A stretch of 64,000 bases of DNA from Dryocosmus kuriphilus (Eukaryota; Arthropoda; Insecta; Hymenoptera; Cynipidae), in the NCBI GenBank assembly GCA_038277395.1, contig CM076196.1, positions 128,895,410-128,959,409 of the forward strand, read 5' to 3'. The translations under genes were made by a program, and so were the position numbers. The notes beneath the pieces were generated by a model. The model did not search any database, was not told where the DNA came from, and worked only from the letters and a program-made list of their open reading frames with translations. Positions within the stretch are counted from its first letter, which is position 1; each line of letters begins with the position of its first letter. Shown in pieces: positions 46,301 to 57,189 of this stretch.

Positions 46301-49102
46301 CAGGGCTCCCATAGACTAATGCACTTCAAAAAAGTGACAAAAGTGACCAATTTGATCTAAAAAGTGACTAAAAGTGACTAATTTTTAACAAAAAAAAAGT
46401 AACTAAAGGTGACTAATTTTGAAAAAAAAAGTGACTAAAAGTGACTAATGTTCACACAAAAAGAGATGTTTTACGTCCATAGTAACACTTATTAACTCCA
46501 AAATTTCGATTTAATTGCACATATATTTGATCGCTTTGCTTTGACATGATTAGATGAAATTCTAATGCTGAATTTGAGGGTGAATAGGAAGGTCACAATT
46601 TCCAGAATAAATTTTGCAAGTCACACATTGTAATTCATTTCATTACAAGCTAAACAAAATTATCACAAAATTGCCGTATTTATATTTTACATTTCCACAA
46701 TGCACGCTATGGTTTTCTGGGTTTTATTAATTTCTTCACGCTTTTTTTTCTGATTCTTTACCCAATTCTCTTACTGCTACAAGCATAGCCTGAGCGAGTT
46801 GAATTTCTGCCATGTTTTTTTTTAGAGCCTTTTTTAATCTTATGTTAGCTTCTTTTAAGAGCTTTTTAGAACTTTTTAATTTCTCTTCTTCTTCCTTCCT
46901 CAAATTAGCGAGTCTTTCTTCTTCAGAGTGCAATTTCTTCCTGCTTTCAGACATTTTGCGCAGTTTCTTTTCTTCATCTTTTTTCACTTGTTCTTCTTCA
47001 CGCTTAGACATCCCAGCTTCTACTCTCTTTTTCCTTTCTGCTTCTAAATAATTTTCATAGCTGTTGCGGGCGCATCTTGCAGAATTAAGAAGCTCCTATA
47101 GTAAGAGGCAAAGTGTGAGGCAAATTATTATATTGCTTAAGCACATATTTGACAGTGAGGATTGAATTCAACGTCCTTTTGCTCATAGACGCTCTGTCAT
47201 CCGTAAGGATACGACCAGAAACTGAAAACCCTCTCTCAACATCGGCGTTTCCATGAGACAGAGTAAGGAAGGCTTTTACAACTTTACTCACAGTCGGGTA
47301 CTTCTTTTCTCCCATAAGATTTTTTAAATCGAATATACGAGCCCAATATTCGTCGATTCTCTCACCTTTAATTTCCAAGATTTTCTCTCCGTGCAGAAGT
47401 TTCCACTCGTCCTTGAGTACATCAGTTTCTACCGTCCAGGGCAGAGCTTTAGCGGCTGCCACAATAGCACTAGAGCTGGAAGATTTCACCCGCTTACTAG
47501 GGTCAAGATACTATAAGTCTCGAAGAATTGTCGCAGATTTTAAGGACAATTTATTTAAAATGTGCTTGCAGACGGCGATGTAATGCAACTGAGCATCTTT
47601 AAAAAAAGAGTCTTTTTCAATTCCGCCACCGTTGACAATTCATCCAAGCAGTCTTCCGGGAGAACAACATTTTTCGGTTCGAGAAGACTACTGCTATCGA
47701 ATACTTTGTCATAAGACAAATCTTCTTTCTTACAAGACCTACCAATCAAGATTTTCACTACATTCGTCAGCTGTGAATGCAGCAGGTGAATAAGAGGCTC
47801 CTCTTTTTGAAACATTTTTGTAACATTCGTCAGTATCTTGGAGCTTGAAACAACGAACATCATTTTAGCCTTCATCGTTGGCTTCTTGAACAGCTTTACA
47901 ATCCGCAAATAGCACTCCTTCTCATGTAACTTCTGATGCTGCTTGTTTGGAAGAAATTAAGAAAAATAGTCAAGTGTAGGTTCCTAAAGAATGAGACTTC
48001 TTTCTGCAATTCCTTTAATTGTAAGCCAACACGAAGATGCGTGCTCGATGAAATGTAGTAGCGGAACATTAAATTTGTCTAAAATGCTGCAAAAATCTTC
48101 CCATCTAGTAGGTCAGCCGTGAAGAAAATCATGCAACAAATAAAGCAAAGAAGATGTTTCCTCTCCCAGTCTATCCATTACACTAAGGAAAGCATTATGA
48201 CAAACGTGTATGTTGCAAATACCAAGATCAATTAAACATTTCTTCTTCATTTGAATAAGTTGGCTGTTCATCTTCCTCAAAAATCCTATATTTACATTTG
48301 GCTCGTCGCTACCCATCATCAGAAGATTATATGCAGATAAGTTAGTGTGCTCCATAGCTACGTTCAACTTCTCCAAAATGATGTCACTTGTAGCACTGCC
48401 AATGAAAAAGGTTTCGAAATGTTGAAAAACGATACCATGCTTTTCTTTGAGCCAATATCTCACAGAGGTCTGGAGTTCCTTTCGTCCAGCCGCATTCGTC
48501 GTTTCGTCATATAAAAGACTAAAGAATGAGTCCTCCATGTCTTTATATTGAACAGACCTAAAATAGGGAGCCACTGCATTATTCAGGAGATAAGTAGCCT
48601 TGGTGCACCCAAGAGTAAAATTTTCGGTGATTTGATTCACGACGAACATAGACTGGAAAATATTTTTCAAGTCACCAGGGGAAGCAGCACTGAAATCAGC
48701 AGCAACACACTTCAAAGTCCATATTAACTCCGCTCTTGTTGTTTGATCACGAACGCTATAGATTTGAATGGTACTTGGAAATTTTGTCATCGCAAAAGAA
48801 GAACCAGAATAAGAATCATTTGACACTGTTGATGCACATTTTATCATCAACCTAGTCGTTCCTTGTTGGCTAGCGAAGTTTCTCTTGTGCTTGTCTATCG
48901 CAGCATGTTGAATGAGAGCCTGAAATCCTTTATGAGTAACTATGATTCTGGAACCACCGCATACAGAGCAGAAAGCTTTATGATCGCTAAATCTGACTGC
49001 CCAATCCTTTACCGTACAGCCTTGTCCGTCATCTTTTTCAAGCCACAAAGAGGAAAAACTGCAATTCTTCCCAATTGCGTTTTACAACACCAGGAGGCCT
49101 AA
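46301..49102 (-). mobile_element. hAT-type element, left end recognised
   Basis: Left terminus CAGGGCTCCCATAGACTAAT at 46301, followed by repeated AAAAGTGACTAA boxes (46332-46450) as subterminal repeats. The minus-strand transposase follows. No matching GGGAGCCCTG is visible near 49100-49370, so the right end is lost or diverged and the end given is only the limit of coding similarity. Confidence 0.6.
46736..49048 (-). pseudogene. hAT-like transposase with C-terminal coiled coil, broken
   Basis: Long minus-strand frame 49048-48113 (311 codons) begins with a BED/ZMYM-like finger (FCSVCGGSRIIVTHKGFQAL, then H...H), followed by SLLYDETTNAAGRKEL (catalytic Asp region) and LGICNIHVCHNAFLSVMD (C-x2-H motif). 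After in-frame stops it continues TRWEDFCSILDKFNVPLLHF, CYLRIVKLFKKPT, and in another frame the hATC domain LSHGNADVERGFSVSGRILT followed by RASMSKRTLNSILTVKY. A Lys/Glu-rich coiled coil (47011-46736) follows. Stops at 48113 and ~47975-47945 and two frame changes inactivate it. Distinct from the ZMYM1-like hATs elsewhere in the window. Confidence 0.82.
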
Positions 49103-49452
49103 AAAAATCAAATGTCCCAGTATTTTTATTATTATTTCAAAATTATAACTTTAATACACGTAAATAACAGTACGCAATCCAAGACGAGAAAAATTAAATT
49201 GAATGTAGAAAAAAATTTTCAGATTTTCAAAATGCTTGTAAATCGGAAATGTTCAATCAATTAAAAAATTATTTAAATCTTCAGATTCATTAAAACCTAT
49301 TTTTTGAAGTATTTGTGCAACTTTCAAATAGAGCTATTTTTTCATCTTTTCTTGGATCATTTTTTCAATTTTTACATTCTCATCTCAATGAGAAGGTACT
49401 AGTTTTACGTAAAAACTGACTTTCGCGGATTTCATGAAATTTCGACGTTTCA

Positions 49453-49653
49453 TCACCCCCTGAATCCGAAAAAACAGGTTTTACGTTGGTGTCTGTCGTT
49501 GTCGTCGTTGTTGTCGTAGTCTGTTAGCACGATAACTTTCGAAGGACTAATCGGATTGGATTGTGCTTTTGCATACTTCTTCAAGGCATGAAAGGTAAGG
49601 ACGAGTTCGCCAACCAGCGGGTTTTGACCAATGGTTCTGGTTTTATCCATCAT
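49453..49653 (-). CDS. Recurrent short ORF, unit 6, shortened
   Basis: 66 codons: MMDKTRTIGQNPLVGELVL, LKKYAKAQSNPISPSKVIVL, a short Asp/Asn tract, then an early stop after TCFFGFRG. The RQTD segment is lost by contraction of the microsatellite. Units 6 and 7 share MDKTRTIGQNPLV and differ from units 1-5 and 8 there. Confidence 0.15.
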   Translation of the reverse strand: MMDKTRTIGQNPLVGELVLTFHALKKYAKAQSNPISPSKVIVLTDYDNNDDNDRHQRKTCFFGFRG

Positions 49654-50167
49654 AAATTCTTTCTAAAAATAAAAAATTCAAATTTCCCGCCAAAATATGC
49701 AAGATACGAAAAAAATCATAATAAACAAAGTTGTTCAGCTCTAAAATATCTACATATTTACTCCCTACCATTTTCTCGAAAAGACGCATGGTCTTTAAGT
49801 TATTCGTGAAATATGTTAATTCATATAAATAAATCCACATTAATGCAAAAGTATGTGAGATACGAGAAAATATGAAGAAGCACAATTATTCACTTTCCAA
49901 AGACCTACAAATTCTCTTAAAACTATTTTTTGATACAACCCATACTTTATTCATTAAACGTATAATACTGTTCTTTTAATCAAAAAATACGTTACTATAC
50001 AGTCAATAAAAAGTTATTAAAAGTTATTGAAAACTCTGTCCGTTACTCAGGCGCATTCTCATCACGTTTCTCGCGCTCGCCAATCAATGAAATTATATCG
50101 AAAACATAAATTTCTTAATTTTTTACATAGTTTGGCTGAAAAATGCAATTTTTTTATTATTACATTC

Positions 50168-50419
50168 TTATCTCAATGAGAAGGTATTAGTTTTATGTGA
50201 AAACTGACTTTCGCGGATTTCATGAAATCTCGACGTTTCATGACCCCCTGAATCCGAAAAAACAGGTTTTACGTTGGTGGCATAGTCTGTTACCACGATA
50301 ACTTTCGACGGACTAATCGGATTGGATTGCGCTTTTGCAAACTTCTTCAAGCCGTAAAAGGTACAAACGATTTCATCAACCAGCGGGTTTTGACCAATGG
50401 TTCTGGTTTTATCCATCAT
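50168..50419 (-). CDS. Recurrent short ORF, unit 7 (microsatellite lost)
   Basis: 83 codons: MMDKTRTIGQNPLVDEIVC, LKKFAKAQSNPISPSKVIVV, TDYATNVKPVFSDSGG, RFHEIRESQFSHKTNTFSLR. The Asp/Asn tract and the RQTD motif are deleted without breaking the frame, an in-frame deletion that leaves the C-terminal tail intact. Confidence 0.2.
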   Translation of the reverse strand: MMDKTRTIGQNPLVDEIVCTFYGLKKFAKAQSNPISPSKVIVVTDYATNVKPVFSDSGGHETSRFHEIRESQFSHKTNTFSLR

Positions 50420-50883
50420 AAATTCTTTCTAAAAATCAAAAATTCAAATTTCCCGCCAAAATATACAAGATACGAAAAAAATCATAATAAACGAAGTTGT
50501 TCAGGTCAAAAATATCTCATATTTACTCTCCACCATTTTCTCGAAAAGACGCATGGTCTTTAAGTTATTCGTGAAATATATTAATTCATATAAAGAAATC
50601 CACTTTTCTGCAAAAGTATGCGAGATACGAGAAAATATCAAGAAGCACAATTATTCACCTTCCAAAGACCTACAAATTCTCTTAAAACTATTTTTTGATA
50701 CAACCCATACTTTATTCATTAAACGTATAATACTGTTCTTTTAATCAAAAAATACGTTACTATACAGTCAATAAAAAGTTATTAAAAGTTATTGAAAAAT
50801 CTGTCCGCTACTCAGGCGCATTCTCATCACGTTTCTCGCGCTCACCAATCAATGAAATTATATCGAAAATGTAAATTTCTTAA

Positions 50884-51186
50884 TTACATTCCATCAGAGA
50901 AGGTATTAGATTTATGTAAAATTTGAGTTTCGCGGATTTCATGAAATCTCCACGTTTTGAGACCTCCTGAATCCAAAAAAATGGGTTTTACGACGGTGTC
51001 TGTCTGTCTATTGTCGTCGTCGTTGTCGTCGCTGGCGTCGTTGGCGTTGTCGTCTGTGGTCGCGATAACTTTCGAAGGACTAATCGGATTAGGTTGCGCT
51101 TTGGCACACTCCTTTAGCGCGTAAAAAGTAAGGATGACTTCGTTAACCAGCCACTTTTGACCAACGGTTATGGTTTTATCCATCAA
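50884..51186 (-). CDS. Recurrent short ORF, unit 8
   Basis: 100 codons: MMDKTITVGQKWLVNEVIL, LKECAKAQPNPISPSKVIAT, Asp/Asn/Ala tract, RQTDTVVKPIF, LKTWRFHEIRETQILHKSNT. Despite lying in the inverted copy it matches unit 1 across its whole length, including the tail. No domain recognised. Confidence 0.25.
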   Translation of the reverse strand: MMDKTITVGQKWLVNEVILTFYALKECAKAQPNPISPSKVIATTDDNANDASDDNDDDNRQTDTVVKPIFLDSGGLKTWRFHEIRETQILHKSNTFSDGM

Positions 51187-52192
51187 AAACTGTTTTCACA
51201 AAATCAAAAAATCCATTTTTCGGCTAAACTATGAGGGATACAAAAAAAATGTAAGAGAGTGAAATTGTTCACCTCAAAAAAATGTACAAATTTTGTTTTA
51301 ACCGTTTTTTGATAAAATGAACGGTTTTTGTTTTAATCAAGAAAACGCTATTCAAATTAAAAAACTCTGGTTTCCCGCCAAAATATTGAAGATAAAAAAA
51401 ATGTCAAATAACAAAGTTGTTCAATTTAAAAATATCTACAAATTTTATCTTAATCATTTTTTGATAAAATGCACGGTTTTTTTTTTAATCGATAAAACGT
51501 TATTAAAAATAAAAAATTTCAAATTTTCCGCCAAACTATGCAAGATACGGAAAGATAATAAGAAACAAAGTTGTTTGCCTCAAAAAGCTCTACAAATTTG
51601 CTCTTTGTCATTTTTTTGAGCAGACGCGTAGTTTTTGAGTTTTACGTGAAATATGTTATGAAATATAAAGAAAACCACTGTTCAGCAAAACTATGCAAGA
51701 TATGAGAAAATATTAACAAGCAGAGTTGTTCACGTTGGAATGAGCTACAAAATTTATTTATAAGACTCATCGTTTTACTTTTAAGAATCGAAATCCTGTA
51801 TTGTGAAAATTTGGAAAATCACTAAAAAACTTTACCAATCTACAATGTGTTTTAAAAAAATGTAATTATCGAGCGCGAAGCGCGAGTGTCATGATGAGAA
51901 TGTATTCCTTAAGGGCGATAGAGCCTTAAGTAAAATAATTTCGTTTGTAATGTTTAATTTAAAGGTTTATACGATCCATAAACACCGAGCGCATAGCGCG
52001 AGGTGAATAATCTATCGAGCGCGAAGCGCGAGTGCCGCAAATAACGTATCGAGCGCGAAGCGCGAGTCAAATGTTGAGCGTGGAGCGCGAGTGCGAACAG
52101 ACGCGCGCCCTAGGCGCGCTCATATTTCGCGCGAAACGCGGCGCGCGTAACGCGCGATGAGAATGTGCCCGCGAAGCGGGCAGATTTTTTTT

Positions 52193-52829
52193 TTTATTTA
52201 TGTGATTTGGAAAAAACTTTATGTATAGTTATCGCAAAAGTCTAAACCGAAAATTTAAGTTTTTCTTTTTGAGACTATTTTGCGAAAATATTTTCAGAAA
52301 GAGCCATTGATTTTTAGAATTTCTATTGAATTTTTTGAAAGTTCTAATTTTTTTAAGTTACATGCTTTTAAAAAAATTTAACAACATTTTTCAAATAAAT
52401 TGTTTGACTCAAAAACTTTGATCTATCATACATTTTAATTTCCTGAAAGAGATAGTACGTAAATTTTTATTAATCAGATAAATAAATGTTATAAATTGAT
52501 GTTTGATGACCGCGAAATTTTTCAAAAGCTCATAAAAAAGTTTCTTGCACTAGCGATAAGTAATGGAACGATTTTTGAAAAAAGTTTTAAACAAAATAAT
52601 ATTTTCATGAAACAAAAAATAAGTATCAAAGATTGAAAGAAAATACATTTAAATTTTGTAAATTTTAATATACGATTGGACTGAAGTAATATTTTTAATA
52701 AGAAGTTTAGATTTATTTTGTGAAATTTATATTATATATTTAAGCTATATAAAATTTTAAAAAACCTTCGGTCACTCTCACTGAATTTTATATAAAATAT
52801 GATCCATGAAAAAGTCATCTCTATCAGAA
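52193..52829. other. AT-rich spacer, no gene seen
   Basis: Very AT-rich with homopolymer runs; no frame above chance and no defined repeat. Confidence 0.5.
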
Positions 52830-53990
52830 AATTCGATCAACATACCTACATGGAAAAAGACACCGTCAATGAAACAGCGATATTTTTCCGAGATAAGAAG
52901 CAAGAGGGTTCACGATTGTATGAGGTGCGCTTAGTAGACAGTTTTTCCGAAAAAGGTAAAAATATCTGCGCTAAAATACGATAATGGAAAAGTATTTAAA
53001 TGAGGGGAAGTAGAGAAAGAGTTCCAATGGTTAGAAGGAGAAAACAATACCAGAATAGTATACACAACCTGTAAATGATTATGTTAGGAACTGGAGAGAC
53101 ACTAAAACTGCATTCACGGCAAGGCAACACTTTTTTCTTTTCATCGAATTTCCCATTTTGCACAATATAACCATATTCCATGTGAAAAACATTAAATGTA
53201 CAAAATATTTGTATGCAGCAAGTGGGGTTATGACAAAATTGACAGACCTCGACGCTCTGCGCGCCATCCATGGCTGCCAAAATGCTGTTGGTAATGTTGC
53301 TACCCGTAAGCTGCTGCCACCTGCAACGCGACGGCGGGAATTTCAAATTTGAAATACAATTGTATGGTGTAAATGTCAATGGAATATTGTTTTATCTTGT
53401 GCAGAAATATAATTTTAAAATGTCGCTTTGCAGTATTTTCAATATTAAATTATATTTCTGCACAAGATTCCCGCCGTCGCGTTGCAGGTGGCAGCAGCTT
53501 ACGGGTAGCGACATTAACAACAGCATTTTGGCAGCCATGGTTGGCGCGAAGAGCGTCGAGGCCTGTCAATTCTGTCAAAACTCCACTTGTTGCGTACAAT
53601 TATTTTTGTACATTTAATGTTTTTTACATGGAATATGGTTGTATTGTGCAAAATGGGAAATTCAATGAAAAGAAAAAAGTGCTGCCTTGCCGCGAATGTA
53701 GTAGCAGTGTTTCTCCAGTCCCTAACATGATCATTTAATGGTTGTAAGTACTACTCTGGTATTGCTTTCTCCTTCTAACCACTGGAACTCTTTCTCTACT
53801 TTCCTTCATTTCAACACTTTTCCATTATTGTATTTTAGAGCAGATATTTTTACTTTTTTCGGAATACTGTCTACTAACCGCATCTCATAAAACTGTGAAC
53901 CCCTTCCGGGTTGAGGAAATCTTTTTGCAAAGTGTCTCTTTAAAATACATAAGTAGTATATACGAAAACAGATGGAATTCAACGGGAATT
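52830..53990. repeat. Long palindromic (foldback) element
   Basis: 52830-53340 is reverse-complementary to ~53468-53990. Shared blocks include GAATTTCCCATTTTGCACAA, CTGCTGCCACCTGCAACGCG and its mirror, and TGGAACTCTTTCTCTACTT. The arms are ~0.5 kb with high but imperfect identity. Similar translated phrases (SRCRWQQLTGS, NGKF-EKKKVLPCRECS) are read toward the outside from both arms; the frame is open for 127 codons in the left arm (53379-52996, minus) but switches frame in the right arm. No protein family recognised. Confidence 0.9.
53396..53466. repeat. Nested hairpin in the palindrome loop
   Basis: CTTGTGCAGAAATATAATTT (53396-53415) pairs perfectly with AAATTATATTTCTGCACAAG (53447-53466), a 20-bp stem with a ~31-base loop. 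It lies in the centre of the larger palindrome. Confidence 0.95.
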
Positions 53991-54250
53991 TGAGCGACAT
54001 TACAGTTTTTTGACACCTTGGCCAGCATCCTTAAACACTTCGCCTATGGGAAACGGGACACCGTGAGGGTGGGGTGACCGGTGTAGACAAGGCGTCTCGT
54101 CAGGGCAGGGTAGAGAAGCAGATATTAAATTGCAGGACACAAGTCAGAGATTGCGCGGGAGAAGGTAAGCACTCTTAACACGCTGTGTTTAACAGAGTTT
54201 CTTTAGATCGGCTGTATTGAACACAGCGTGTATCTGAATCAAAACTGTGA
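53991..54250. other. Short spacer
   Basis: No gene. ACACGCTGTGTTTAA at ~54179 and GAACACAGCGTGTAT at ~54219 form a short inverted pair. CACGCTGT-type boxes recur near 57135 and 57550. Confidence 0.4.
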
Positions 54251-54469
54251 TTAAGACAGGCTGTCTTGTTTTTCGGGAGAACGATGTTCCGGTGAAATTC
54301 CCTTTGCGTTGAAATCTTGAGAAATTTTCTCCCAAACTTGCCTTTTTTGTTTGCTGCTAACTCCATCCGTCCTTTTATTCTCAACAATACTTATATATTT
54401 TTGCACAGTTAATATTAGTAGCTGCTTCTGTTCGTTTGTAAAATTCGCACCCCTTTTTGTTTTTTTACC
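54251..54469 (-). pseudogene. Myb/SANT-like DNA-binding domain fragment (Harbinger-type)
   Basis: Minus strand reads GKKTKRGANFTNEQKQLLLI, then YISIVENKRTDGVSSKQKRQ, then VWEKISQDFNAKGISPEHRS, stopping at 54251. This matches the Myb/SANT-like domain found at the start of PIF/Harbinger accessory proteins (pattern R-G-x-N-F-T-x-E-x-K-x-L-L, K-x-T-D, W-x-K-I). An acceptor-like TTTGTAG precedes it, so it may have been a second exon. No nuclease gene is nearby, and the rest of the third Myb helix and the C-terminus are missing. GGAACCGGCCC followed by TTA at ~54939-54952 could be this element's right terminus. Confidence 0.65.
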
Positions 54470-55107
54470 CTACAAATATATATATGAAAATTTTCAGGTT
54501 AGAAAAAAACAAGTTCCGAGAATTGCTTAAAATCTACATATAAACGCACATATTTACACTTATTTTATACTTGCGTCACCTATCTTTTCTTCCATAATAG
54601 CGAAATACACTTTTTTTTCGTTTTTCCACTTTATTACACTACCTTATATTAATTTGTCCAGATATGTGTGAATTCCTGTCCATTTATTTGGAAACGCTTC
54701 AGAGAAATACATATCGCTCGCGTTGTTCATGCGCCTATTTTGCGCGTGAATACAAGTTTCAAATCAGCCAATCAGAATCACCATTACAACAGAAGCATGC
54801 AGAGACTAGACTTATTGCGAACACAGCATACGGTTAGCTAACCAGAGGTTAAAAATGCATGGTGGAACGCTTCACAAGTTAATCATGATTAAGACGCTGA
54901 TTAAAAAATAATCATGGATTTAATTAGAGTTGGTGGAACCGGCCCTTAAAGACACTTGCGATCCCTATTAAAGACAGTTCAGGTCTGCTACCCAAAGAAA
55001 ATTGCGCGGCAAAAAAGGTATGGTTATGTTTTCTACAGCGTGAAGAAGGATCAGTAATTAATGCTGAACTGAACGCAATGAAACCCTTGTGGAAAAATCT
55101 TTTGGCG
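54470..55107. other. Likely remainder of the Myb-bearing element; no further gene
   Basis: AT-rich. The end at ~54949 (GGTGGAACCGGCCC, then TTA) has the look of a Harbinger-type terminus, but no left partner was found. 54955-55107 shows no gene. Confidence 0.35.
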
Positions 55108-55181
55108 TTGGCCAGCCCCAGGCTAGACCGTCTAGACTCGAACATGGCGCAGATTAGACGGTCTAGTCTGGGGCTGGCCAA
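55108..55181. repeat. 32-bp-stem hairpin
   Basis: TTGGCCAGCCCCAGGCTAGA, CCGTCTAGACTCG pairs with CAGATTAGACGGTCTAGTCT, GGGGCTGGCCAA; about 29 of 32 positions match, loop ~10 bases. The box TAGACGGTCTAG recurs at 56233-56244 in the tandem repeats. Confidence 0.9.
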
Positions 55182-55254
55182 AACTGTAACACGATTGACG
55201 GCCTAGCCAGCGTCTAGCCAGTCCCTATACCTAGACACTCCAGTCGGAGGTAAA

Positions 55255-55385
55255 CAAATAAATAATAAATAAATAGTAAATAATATATAATTAGTAAATA
55301 ATATATAATTAGTAAATGATATATAATTAGTGAATAATACATAATTATTGAATAATAAATAATTATTGAATAATAAATAACTTAA
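55255..55385. repeat. AT minisatellite (~22-bp units)
   Basis: Units like TAGTAAATAATATATAAT repeat about six times with drift toward TTATTGAATAATAAATAA. Confidence 0.85.
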
Positions 55386-55569
55386 CAATATTTTATTTTC
55401 TTCTAGAAGCTTAGTGTCAAAACTTATAGACCAAACTACAAGGAAATACATACTTGATTTAAAAAAATATTTAAACTAAAAAAAATCTAGTTATTGAACA
55501 AATTGATAGTTTTTTATATATTCTAACGTATGTATTAAATATAACGCTAGAAAAACGCACTCGCCGAAA

Positions 55570-55645
55570 ATTCGCAACACCGAGAATTGAACCCTAACCG
55601 GCTAACTATAAATCGCGCGCGTTACCCACTAGACTACCACATATT
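55570..55645 (-). other. tRNA-like sequence with Pol III A and B boxes (SINE head or tRNA pseudogene)
   Basis: On the minus strand, TAGTCTAGTGG fits the A box and, ~36 bases on, GGTTCAATTCT fits the B box with one mismatch. The implied T stem (TAGGG/CTCGG) does not pair well, so it is not a functional tRNA. Downstream sequence is AT-rich, as in a tRNA-derived SINE. I could not assign an anticodon with confidence. Confidence 0.5.
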
Positions 55646-55814
55646 ACAACTCATTCCTAACTTCAAAACAGGATCACTCATTCGCTAGAGACACTGTAAT
55701 TGCATGACACAACTGGAAGAAATAATTGTTTTGAGAATATTAATTTCATTTTGTAGCATTTGAAATCGTTTTAAATAGCTAGTTAATTATTTTTGACATG
55801 CATGGAGAAAAGTT

Positions 55815-56290
55815 TGATGATTGAAATTTAACAATTTTTATGTTCTTAAAGACTGATCAGCGCCAGATCTGGGCCAGATTAGGTTTTCAAGGTGATTAGA
55901 AAAAAATAACTTATTTTTATAGTGTTAATTTGTTATTTTGTACAATTTTAGACATTATGACAATTTTTCGAAAATAGTGAAAAAATTGTTGGCTGATTGA
56001 TACTTAGAAATCTTTATGTTATAGAAGGCTGACCAGCGCCATATCTGGCTCAGACTAGACTGTCAAGACAATAAGAATTTTTATAGAGCTAATTTCTTAT
56101 TTTGTATAATTTTAGATACCCTGAAATTCTTTTCGAAAATGTCAAAAAAAAACTTGGCTCATTGAGACTTAAAATTTTTTATGTTATGAAAGGCTGACTA
56201 TCGCCAGATCTAGGCCAGACTAGACTGTCAAGACTAGACGGTCTAGAAGATGCCAGATCTGGCCCAGATCAGACATCGAACTGCCAGAAG
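55815..56290 (+). repeat. Three tandem ~172-bp repeats
   Basis: Units start near 55815, 55988 and 56155 with TTGA(T)TGA-A-TTA-AA, then TTTATGTT-T-AAAG-CTGA followed by CAGCGCCAGATCTGG-CCAGA and TTTTAGA. The last unit is partial and runs into GACTAGACGGTCTAGAAG. Confidence 0.8.
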
Positions 56291-57189
56291 ATTTTTCCAC
56301 TAGAGAATGGCTGAACCTGGAATTGAGAAAATGTCGAACTCGAAAGAAGAAGAAAGGAGAATTTCAAGCCAATAATGACGAGGACGAGAATTACTGTAGA
56401 AAAAGGGTACAAAGGTTGTCTTTACCTGAGAAGTGAGAAATCAAAGAAATGATTAAAAAAATTTAATTAATTATAAATGTAAATAATATAAACCAATGAT
56501 TACAAAACTATTCTTCAAGATACTTTTTAAGTTTTTTATGGCTCTTTGAAAAAGTCAAAGAAATCCTAACCTATTTAAGATCCTGTATGTTGTTATTATG
56601 ATATTTATATTGTACATTTCTTTATTTCCTACTGAAAATTTGCCGAGATTATTATGCAATTTAAAATGTACACATACCTGACAGAAAATTGTTTGCAGAA
56701 CCATAATCACATTAAAATCCATTTTTGCGCTTTGAGGTAGATTTCGAAGCATAACTCAACACTGCGCTGGTTGCGCTTTTAATCAGCCGTAGAGTTATTA
56801 TAAATTTTTTATTGACACAATATGTTTTCTATGTGTGTAAAAATATTTATGCACTTTGTTGATATGTAAATGCCATGTTCAATAATAATTAAAAAGTATA
56901 AAATATACACATGCTTATTTGATGTCTATAATTACGCTTTGTTTACACAGGGTAAAAATACAAAATTTTCAAATCGGTATTTTTATAGGATAAATTTTAA
57001 AACAATAAAATGTCTGAAAATAAATTTGATTACATATCCTAGTTGAACATATTGCACATTCAAAGCGTAATTAATTAAGATTTTTTAATTTACCGCTAAG
57101 TTCTACCAACTTGAAATGCGATGCTAAAGATAGCGTGTAGCTGAGTCCCTGTATTTAACTAAACACACTATCTTAAAGAGGCTGTCTTA
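56291..57189. other. AT-rich spacer, no gene seen
   Basis: No recognisable coding or repeat structure. A 65-codon minus frame (56555-56752) has no family features. Confidence 0.45.

Larger units (their letters stand above)
49374..52192 (-). repeat. Tandem-unit repeat element, copy III (minus, inverted relative to I and II)
   Basis: Reverse orientation. Its 3' hairpin lies at ~49378-49395 (CATTCTCATCTCAATGAGAA), then three units with ORF starts at ~49650, 50416 and 51183 (spacing ~770), then the GC head at 51870-52192. The head has four GAGCGCGAAGCGCGAG-type boxes and ends GCCCGCGAAGCGGGCAGATT. It gives the complete plan of the element, ~2.8 kb, and mirrors the start of copies I and II. Confidence 0.75.

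Noticed and set aside
46812..47051. Ser/Phe-rich plus-strand frame
   Set aside because: Antisense of the Lys/Glu coiled coil at the end of the hAT-like transposase.
55261..55451. Minus-strand frame with repeated NYxLFTNYxLF
   Set aside because: Product of the AT minisatellite.
55570..55645. Functional tRNA gene
   Set aside because: A and B boxes are present, but the T stem does not pair and the anticodon arm cannot be drawn confidently.
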